Source of the DNA: W0P28-013 sp051878315
Lineage (GTDB): Bacteria > Bacteroidota > Bacteroidia > Bacteroidales > Paludibacteraceae
Length of the DNA stretch: 64,000 bases
Direction: 5' to 3'
NCBI GenBank assembly: GCA_051878315.1
Contig: JBJEJW010000067.1
Coordinates: 1 to 64,000, forward strand
Shown in pieces: positions 55,811-61,150 of this stretch. A program made the translations under genes and the position numbers. Below the pieces are notes generated by a model. That model did not search any database and was not told the origin of the DNA. It saw nothing but the letters and a program-made list of their open reading frames with translations. Numbering within the stretch: position 1 is the first letter of the stretch; each line of letters opens with the position of its first letter.

Positions 55811-55896
55811 AAAAAAAGAACGACCAAGAAAAATCTTGGCCCTTCTGGATGTTTTCACAACGGAATAATCCTTATTGTGAATTGCTCAAATTTAGT
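55811..55896 (-). ncRNA. tracrRNA of the type II-C CRISPR system
   Basis: Read on the minus strand, positions 55896-55875 (ACTAAATTTGAGCAATTCAC, then AA) are the reverse complement of repeat positions 2-24, except that one T of the repeat is bulged out. A nexus-like stem follows (AAGGATTATTCCG, with GTTGTGAAAACA after it), and then a terminator hairpin CCAAGA / TCTTGG (55824-55839) followed by TTCTTTTTTT ending at 55811. The length is about 86 nt. A promoter lies directly upstream. It pairs with the repeat-derived 3' part of each crRNA to recruit RNase III and load Cas9. It is on the cas-gene strand but more than 2 kb beyond the array, behind the metallopeptidase gene. Confidence 0.88.
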
Positions 55897-55900
55897 GTTG

Positions 55901-55932
55901 CAAAAATAGTGTATTTTTGTGAACCAAACAAC
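55901..55932 (-). promoter_or_regulatory. Promoter of the tracrRNA gene
   Basis: Minus strand: GTTG at 55932-55929, 20 bp, TATTTTTG at 55908-55901 followed by CAAC. It places initiation at about 55893-55897, right at the anti-repeat. A plus-strand TATTTTTG (55912-55919) overlaps it back to back. Confidence 0.8.
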
Positions 55933-55993
55933 TTTTTTGACGATTTTTTTGTCGAGAACATGTCGAAAATGTCGAAATTTGGAAAATAATCCG

Positions 55994-56001
55994 TATTTTT
56001 G
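55994..56001 (+). promoter_or_regulatory. -7 element of the metallopeptidase gene
   Basis: TATTTTTG followed by CAAG, a perfect TAnnTTTG, 49 bp before the ATG at 56051. The -33 is unclear. Confidence 0.55.
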
Positions 56002-56050
56002 CAAGCAAAAAGTGTCAAAATGACGTTTTGTGTCGAAAAAATATGCTGAT

Positions 56051-58087
56051 ATGAAAAAACAAATTTTTATGAGTTTGATAGGTTTGGTAACGCTTGCAGC
56101 ATGCGGGCGACAGACAACGTTTATTGCCGACGAAACGGTGAATGCCACCGTACGGCAGATTGTGGCGCAAAATCCTGCAGCCGATAGTGCTGTGGTGGCG
56201 CGCGGTGTGGCGCAGGCCGCTGCACTTTGGACGGCCGACGACGGCACGGTTGATGATTTTTGCCTGTTTGCGCTCGAAAATGTGTGTCCCGACGACACCG
56301 CGCGTGCCGAATTGTTTGCCCAATTGGAACGTATATTCGAACGTTGCAGCGAGTCGGCCGATATGCTTACCGTCGAGTTGCTCCGGCCGACGCAACTAAC
56401 CAATGGACCTGCACCCGGCAAAGCCGACTACATTATGAGCGCGTACAGCCCGATGGCGCATTTCGGCGACGATATGTTTGCCAATAAGTTGGCGTTTCTG
56501 ACAATATTGAATTTCCCGCATTACACTATCACCGAAAAAGATGCCTTTGGTGCGCAATGGACACGACGCGAATGGGCGTATGCACGCATGGGCGACCGAT
56601 TCACGGCGCGCGTGCCGGCCAAAGTGTTACAAGTCGAAAATCAGGCTTATGCCGATGCCGAAAATTATATTGCCGACTACAATATACACATGAAACGGTT
56701 GCTTACCGACGACGGACGGCGATTGTGGAACGACGATTTGGTATTGCTGTCGCATTGGAATTTACGCGACGAACTGAAAGCCAATTATGCCTCCGATACG
56801 TTGGCGCACGAACGTCAAGAGATGATTTATAAAGTGATGCAACGTATTGTGGATCAGACTATTCCGCAGGCTGTCATCAATAGCGAGAAATACGATTGGA
56901 AACCCTATGCGAATAGTTGCTACACCGATGGCGTCGAAGTAGCCCTGCCGGCCGAGCCCGATACGCGTTACGAACGCATTTTGGCGCATTTCCATGCTTA
57001 CAGGCAAGCCGATGCCTATTGCCCGCAGGCACCGACGGCCATTGTGCGCAATTTCGACGAACAGATGGAAATACCGCTCGAACAAGTCGATTCGCTGTTT
57101 CGGCAACTGCTGTCGTCGCCCGAAGTGGCGCAAGTCGGTGCAGTGATTGCCGAACGGTTGGGACGACCGTTGCGCCCATACGACATTTGGTACGACGGTT
57201 TCAAAGCGCGTGCTACGCTGAATCAGGAAACACTGACGGCGCAAACGCGTCGATTGTACCCCGATGCCGCCGCATTTGAAAAAGATATACCGCGCTTGCT
57301 GCAACGCTTGGGATTCACCGCCGACGAAGCGCAACGCATCGGCAGCCACATTGTGGTAGAGCCGGCGCGTGGTTCGGGACATGCTTGGCCGGCTTTGGGA
57401 CGCAACGAACCGGCACGCCTGCGCACACGCATTGGCAAAGAGGGCATGGACTACAAGGGTTACAATATTGCCGTGCACGAGTTCGGACACAATGTCGAAA
57501 TGGTGCTCGATTTGTACGACATCGACTATTATTCGTTGGCCGGTGTGCCGAATACGGGTTTCACTGAGGCTTCGGCGTTTCTGTTTCAAGCGCGCGATTT
57601 GGCATTGTTGCCGCAAGGTACGGCGAATGTCGGCATCGAAACGCATCGTCAGCAGGTATTGGACAATTTCTGGAGTATGTACGAGATAATGGGTGTCAGC
57701 CTAGTGGATATGGGTATGTGGCAGTGGCTGTATGCTCATCCCGACGCTTCGGCTAAGGAATTGAAAGAAAATACGTTGCGCATAGCGCGAGAGGTGTGGA
57801 ATGCGTATTACGCACCTCTACTTGGCGAACGGGATTGTACGTTGTTGGCCATCTATTCGCACATGGTCGATGTGCCGATGTATTTGCCCAACTATCCGAT
57901 AGGTTCTATTGTGCAATTTCAGTTGGAGCAACATTTGGCAGCATTTTCTACGGCCGAACAGTGGGCGGCGGAGTATGCGCGCATCTACCGTCAAGGGCGC
58001 CTCACGCCGAATCATTGGATGCTTGGCGCCGTTGGTAGTGGTTTAAGTGTTGAACCTATTTTGCAAGCCGTCCGCAGCGTGCTGTGA
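56051..58087 (+). CDS. Lipoprotein zinc metallopeptidase (HEXXH, gluzincin-like)
   Basis: 678 residues from the ATG at 56051, which opens a lipoprotein signal (MKKQIFMSLIGLVTLAAC, Cys18). The zinc site is HEFGH (476-480) with a third-ligand candidate Glu506 in GFTEASAF, a gluzincin layout recalling M3 or M49 peptidases. The DPP III hexapeptide HEXXGH and the EECRAD motif are not present, so M49 is not secure. A long helical N-terminal part (about 25-330) would form the other half of a cleft. It probably degrades peptides in the periplasm or at the outer membrane. It sits between the tracrRNA gene and the CRISPR array, with its own promoter; no CRISPR role is evident from the sequence. Confidence 0.75.
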   Translation: MKKQIFMSLIGLVTLAACGRQTTFIADETVNATVRQIVAQNPAADSAVVARGVAQAAALWTADDGTVDDFCLFALENVCPDDTARAELFAQLERIFERCSESADMLTVELLRPTQLTNGPAPGKADYIMSAYSPMAHFGDDMFANKLAFLTILNFPHYTITEKDAFGAQWTRREWAYARMGDRFTARVPAKVLQVENQAYADAENYIADYNIHMKRLLTDDGRRLWNDDLVLLSHWNLRDELKANYASDTLAHERQEMIYKVMQRIVDQTIPQAVINSEKYDWKPYANSCYTDGVEVALPAEPDTRYERILAHFHAYRQADAYCPQAPTAIVRNFDEQMEIPLEQVDSLFRQLLSSPEVAQVGAVIAERLGRPLRPYDIWYDGFKARATLNQETLTAQTRRLYPDAAAFEKDIPRLLQRLGFTADEAQRIGSHIVVEPARGSGHAWPALGRNEPARLRTRIGKEGMDYKGYNIAVHEFGHNVEMVLDLYDIDYYSLAGVPNTGFTEASAFLFQARDLALLPQGTANVGIETHRQQVLDNFWSMYEIMGVSLVDMGMWQWLYAHPDASAKELKENTLRIAREVWNAYYAPLLGERDCTLLAIYSHMVDVPMYLPNYPIGSIVQFQLEQHLAAFSTAEQWAAEYARIYRQGRLTPNHWMLGAVGSGLSVEPILQAVRSVL

Positions 58088-58133
58088 CGGTGTTTTTCAC
58101 TCGCAAACATTGTATGCACACAAAATAATTTTA

Positions 58134-58157
58134 TATCTTTGCACATTCTGAAACAAC
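58134..58157 (+). repeat. Degenerate leading CRISPR repeat (promoter half only)
   Basis: Positions 24-47 of the repeat are conserved exactly: TATCTTTGCACATTC, then TGAAACAAC. The 5' 23 positions are not recognisable. A TTG-containing word (ATTG, 58109-58112) lies 21 bp upstream of TATCTTTG and could replace the lost GTTG -33 element. It directly precedes spacer 1. Confidence 0.9.
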
Positions 58158-59774
58158 GATAATAGTCAAGTTCGCTCATTATATCGCGTTGTGAATTGCT
58201 TCAAATTTAGTATCTTTGCACATTCTGAAACAACTCGACAACACATACCTGTTGAAACTCTGACGTTGTGAATTGCTTCAAATTTAGTATCTTTGCACAT
58301 TCTGAAACAACACCCACTGAATGGGTCGACATCGAAACTGGGTTGTGAATTGCTTCAAATTTAGTATCTTTGCACATTCTGAAACAACTAGAAGAAACGC
58401 CGTTGTTTGCTTCGTTTAGTTGTGAATTGCTTCAAATTTAGTATCTTTGCACATTCTGAAACAACACGCGTCATTTTGAAAATCACAGAAACGACGTTGT
58501 GAATTGCTTCAAATTTAGTATCTTTGCACATTCTGAAACAACTTGAAGAGTAGATTCCGCAACTTGCCATTTGTTGTGAATTGCTTCAAATTTAGTATCT
58601 TTGCACATTCTGAAACAACCCACAACCTTTAATTCTTATATTATGTTCAGTTGTGAATTGCTTCAAATTTAGTATCTTTGCACATTCTGAAACAACCATT
58701 TGCCGAAAGTCAAATTCAAAAAGGGTGTTGTGAATTGCTTCAAATTTAGTATCTTTGCACATTCTGAAACAACGTACTTTTACCATTCTTCACGGAGATA
58801 GGAGTTGTGAATTGCTTCAAATTTAGTATCTTTGCACATTCTGAAACAACACGTGGCAACCTGCAAGGGTTCAAGAACGGGTTGTGAATTGCTTCAAATT
58901 TAGTATCTTTGCACATTCTGAAACAACACTCAATCAATTATGATGTAACCCACTTACGTTGTGAATTGCTTCAAATTTAGTATCTTTGCACATTCTGAAA
59001 CAACAGTTACCAGTGCAGGTCATTACAAAGTTAAGTTGTGAATTGCTTCAAATTTAGTATCTTTGCACATTCTGAAACAACGATTGACCTCAACAGTATG
59101 CGCAAGAAAGTGTTGTGAATTGCTTCAAATTTAGTATCTTTGCACATTCTGAAACAACAAAATTATGTGCTTATATCCTATACTCATCGTTGTGAATTGC
59201 TTCAAATTTAGTATCTTTGCACATTCTGAAACAACAGAAAAAGATACACGCTACATCGACGGCATGTTGTGAATTGCTTCAAATTTAGTATCTTTGCACA
59301 TTCTGAAACAACCATCAATAATCGACGCGCACAGCGTACATTGTTGTGAATTGCTTCAAATTTAGTATCTTTGCACATTCTGAAACAACTGCAAACAAAA
59401 ACAGCCTATTTAACATAATGTTGTGAATTGCTTCAAATTTAGTATCTTTGCACATTCTGAAACAACAAGAAAATTAAAAGATATACTTAAAAAACAGTTG
59501 TGAATTGCTTCAAATTTAGTATCTTTGCACATTCTGAAACAACACAGATAAAATAATGAACTACATTAAGTTGGTTGTGAATTGCTTCAAATTTAGTATC
59601 TTTGCACATTCTGAAACAACTCGGAAAACAAAGTCTTTGCGTAATGTTTAGTTGTGAATTGCTTCAAATTTAGTATCTTTGCACATTCTGAAACAACACA
59701 GATAAAATAATGAACTACATTAAGTTGGTTGTGAATTGCTTCAAATTTAGTATCTTTGCACATTCTGAAACAAC
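58134..59774 (+). CRISPR. Type II-C CRISPR array, 21 full 47-bp repeats plus one degenerate, 21 spacers of 30 bp
   Basis: Full repeats begin at 58188 and recur every 77 bp to 59728-59774. I compared all 21 by eye and found no differences. They start GTTGTGAATTGC, carry TTTAGTATCTTTGCAC in the middle and end TCTGAAACAAC. All 21 spacers are exactly 30 bp. Spacers 19 (59544-59573) and 21 (59698-59727) are identical. Complementarity to the tracrRNA shows the crRNA strand is plus, opposite to the cas genes, so each crRNA is spacer followed by the 5' half of the next repeat. Each repeat contains a promoter (GTTG at 1-4, TATCTTTG at 24-31). The 47-bp length and sequence resemble Bacteroides and Prevotella type II-C repeats as I remember them. 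Confidence 0.98.
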
Positions 59775-59826
59775 ACAATGTGCGTAAAATTCACAAAATC
59801 AATGTATTATAACTTGTTTCAGAAAT
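59775..59826. repeat. Array flank with inverted fragments of the repeat
   Basis: Directly after the last repeat come AATGTGC (59777-59783) and AATTCACAA (59788-59796). Both are pieces of the repeat's reverse complement, joined with the middle missing. After an 18-nt gap comes TTGTTTCAGAA (59814-59824), the reverse complement of repeat positions 36-46. This could be the leader or integration side of the array, or a decayed inverted repeat pair. Confidence 0.55.
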
Positions 59827-59827
59827 A

Positions 59828-59858
59828 AAAATTCCACTCGTTCGGGTGGAATTTTTTG
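59828..59858. terminator. Bidirectional terminator between the array and cas2
   Basis: AAATTCCAC (59829-59837) pairs with GTGGAATTT (59846-59854), flanked by an A run and a T run. It can stop plus-strand transcripts leaving the array and minus-strand transcripts leaving cas2. Confidence 0.88.
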
Positions 59859-59881
59859 TGTGTGGTTCGCCGTTTTTTGGT

Positions 59882-60214
59882 TCAAAACATCTCCAATTGT
59901 TGTACCGGTGGATTGAGCGATTGCGTTTTTTTGCCGTAAAAAAGTTCCATTTGCCCGAATTGTTTGTCGGTGATGCAGAGAATGCCGACTTGTCCGACAA
60001 CCGGCAGATTGTTTTTGACGCGTTTAATGTGTACGTCGGCGTTTTCGACACTCGGACAATGGCGCATGTAAATGGAGAATTGAAACATGGTAAAACCATC
60101 TGCGACAAGGCGTTTACGGAAATCGGCATACGCTTTGCGCTCTTTTTTGGTTTCGGTCGGCAAATCGAAAAAGACCATGACCCACATGATGCGGTATTCG
60201 CTGAAACGTTCCAA
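59882..60214 (-). CDS. cas2: CRISPR-associated endoribonuclease-fold protein Cas2
   Basis: 110 residues. The ferredoxin-like fold start IMWVMVFFDLPTETKKERKA contains the conserved Asp after the first strand, followed by FRKRLVADGFTMFQFSIYMR and the second half ending in VGILCITDKQFGQMELFYG. It forms the Cas1-Cas2 integrase that adds spacers. Translation could also begin at the internal Met before WVMVFF. The start lies 3 bp from the cas1 stop, so it is in the cas9-cas1-cas2 operon. Confidence 0.94.
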   Translation of the reverse strand: MERFSEYRIMWVMVFFDLPTETKKERKAYADFRKRLVADGFTMFQFSIYMRHCPSVENADVHIKRVKNNLPVVGQVGILCITDKQFGQMELFYGKKTQSLNPPVQQLEMF

Positions 60215-60217
60215 ACG

Positions 60218-61150
60218 TTACGACATTTCGGGATAAACTATTTTGCGTTGTTCACCACTGAAACAACGGTAAAGCGAGGCGGTCGTTTGACTGACGGCCA
60301 CCATCAGCGGGCTGCGTTTGCCGTTGATCACAACATCTAACGTCGGTATTTGCAGCAATTCGCGTTTTAACTCTACCGATAGTTCCTCTGTAATATGTCC
60401 ATCGGCAACCAAGTGACATACCAACACATCGACGTATGGGCGATAGGGCTCCATTATGTCGTCGGCCAGACAATAGGCGTTGTATCGGTTGTGGTGATGG
60501 ATTCCCAGCGTTGGCAACAGGCCACTGCCTACCAAAGCGCGTGCTACGACAGCGCGCAATATGGCGTAACCGTAGTTCAGCAGATTGTTGGGTGGTACGC
60601 CGTCGCGATCGCGTGTGAATCCCAATATGTCGGGGAACAGATTGCGCCAATAGTAGGCTGCCGCGCGCCCCTCGAGGTTGTCGCTGTCGCCGCTTTTCAC
60701 CTCGCCGGCCCACACCAACATGTTTTTGACAATGGCGTTGCGGGTGTGGTGCAACACGGCGGCTTGGTTTCGTATTTTGCACTGAACCGTTTGCTGCCAT
60801 AACTGCTTTTTGAGCGGGAGCGACGCATCAATCTGGTTGCGAAACCGCTCGCTCTGCGTGGTGTTGCCGCACAAAGGCAGCATCAGCCCCACCGGCAGAT
60901 GGGCACTGTCGCAGGTAATGACAGCGCAATTGTTTTCGAGCAATGTCTCCATAAGCCCTTGTGTGATAGTTATTTGCTTATTGTCGAGCACTACAACACC
61001 AAGGTCTTCGATGGGAATAGTGCGTACGGCCTCTGCCTTGATGAGTTCGGCGACATCGGCTTTCTCCACCTCGGGCAGTTTGATAACCAACTGCGCATTT
61101 TTCAGCGACAGATAGGCCGGATTGCTGAAACAAAGCGTGCGTTTAATCAT
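60218..61150 (-). CDS. cas1: CRISPR integrase Cas1 (type II)
   Basis: 310 residues. The catalytic metal ligands are visible: Glu160 in NLEGRAAAYYW, the His cluster in LGIHHHNRYNAYCLADD (about 216-231) and the acidic residues at its end, followed by MEPYRPYVD. It integrates new spacers with Cas2. Its ATG overlaps the cas9 stop by 4 bp (ATGA), showing translational coupling. No csn2 or cas4 follows, which places the system in subtype II-C. Confidence 0.96.
   Translation of the reverse strand: MIKRTLCFSNPAYLSLKNAQLVIKLPEVEKADVAELIKAEAVRTIPIEDLGVVVLDNKQITITQGLMETLLENNCAVITCDSAHLPVGLMLPLCGNTTQSERFRNQIDASLPLKKQLWQQTVQCKIRNQAAVLHHTRNAIVKNMLVWAGEVKSGDSDNLEGRAAAYYWRNLFPDILGFTRDRDGVPPNNLLNYGYAILRAVVARALVGSGLLPTLGIHHHNRYNAYCLADDIMEPYRPYVDVLVCHLVADGHITEELSVELKRELLQIPTLDVVINGKRSPLMVAVSQTTASLYRCFSGEQRKIVYPEMS

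Noticed and set aside
56051..58087. Assignment of the metallopeptidase as dipeptidyl peptidase III (M49)
   Set aside because: The hexapeptide HEXXGH and the EECRAD-type second motif are missing; only HEXXH plus a downstream Glu is seen, so only a gluzincin-level call is supported.
58388..59778. Minus-strand ORFs made of repeated peptides such as FRMCKDTKFEAIHN
   Set aside because: They are translations of the CRISPR repeats; the periodicity comes from the 77-bp repeat-spacer unit.
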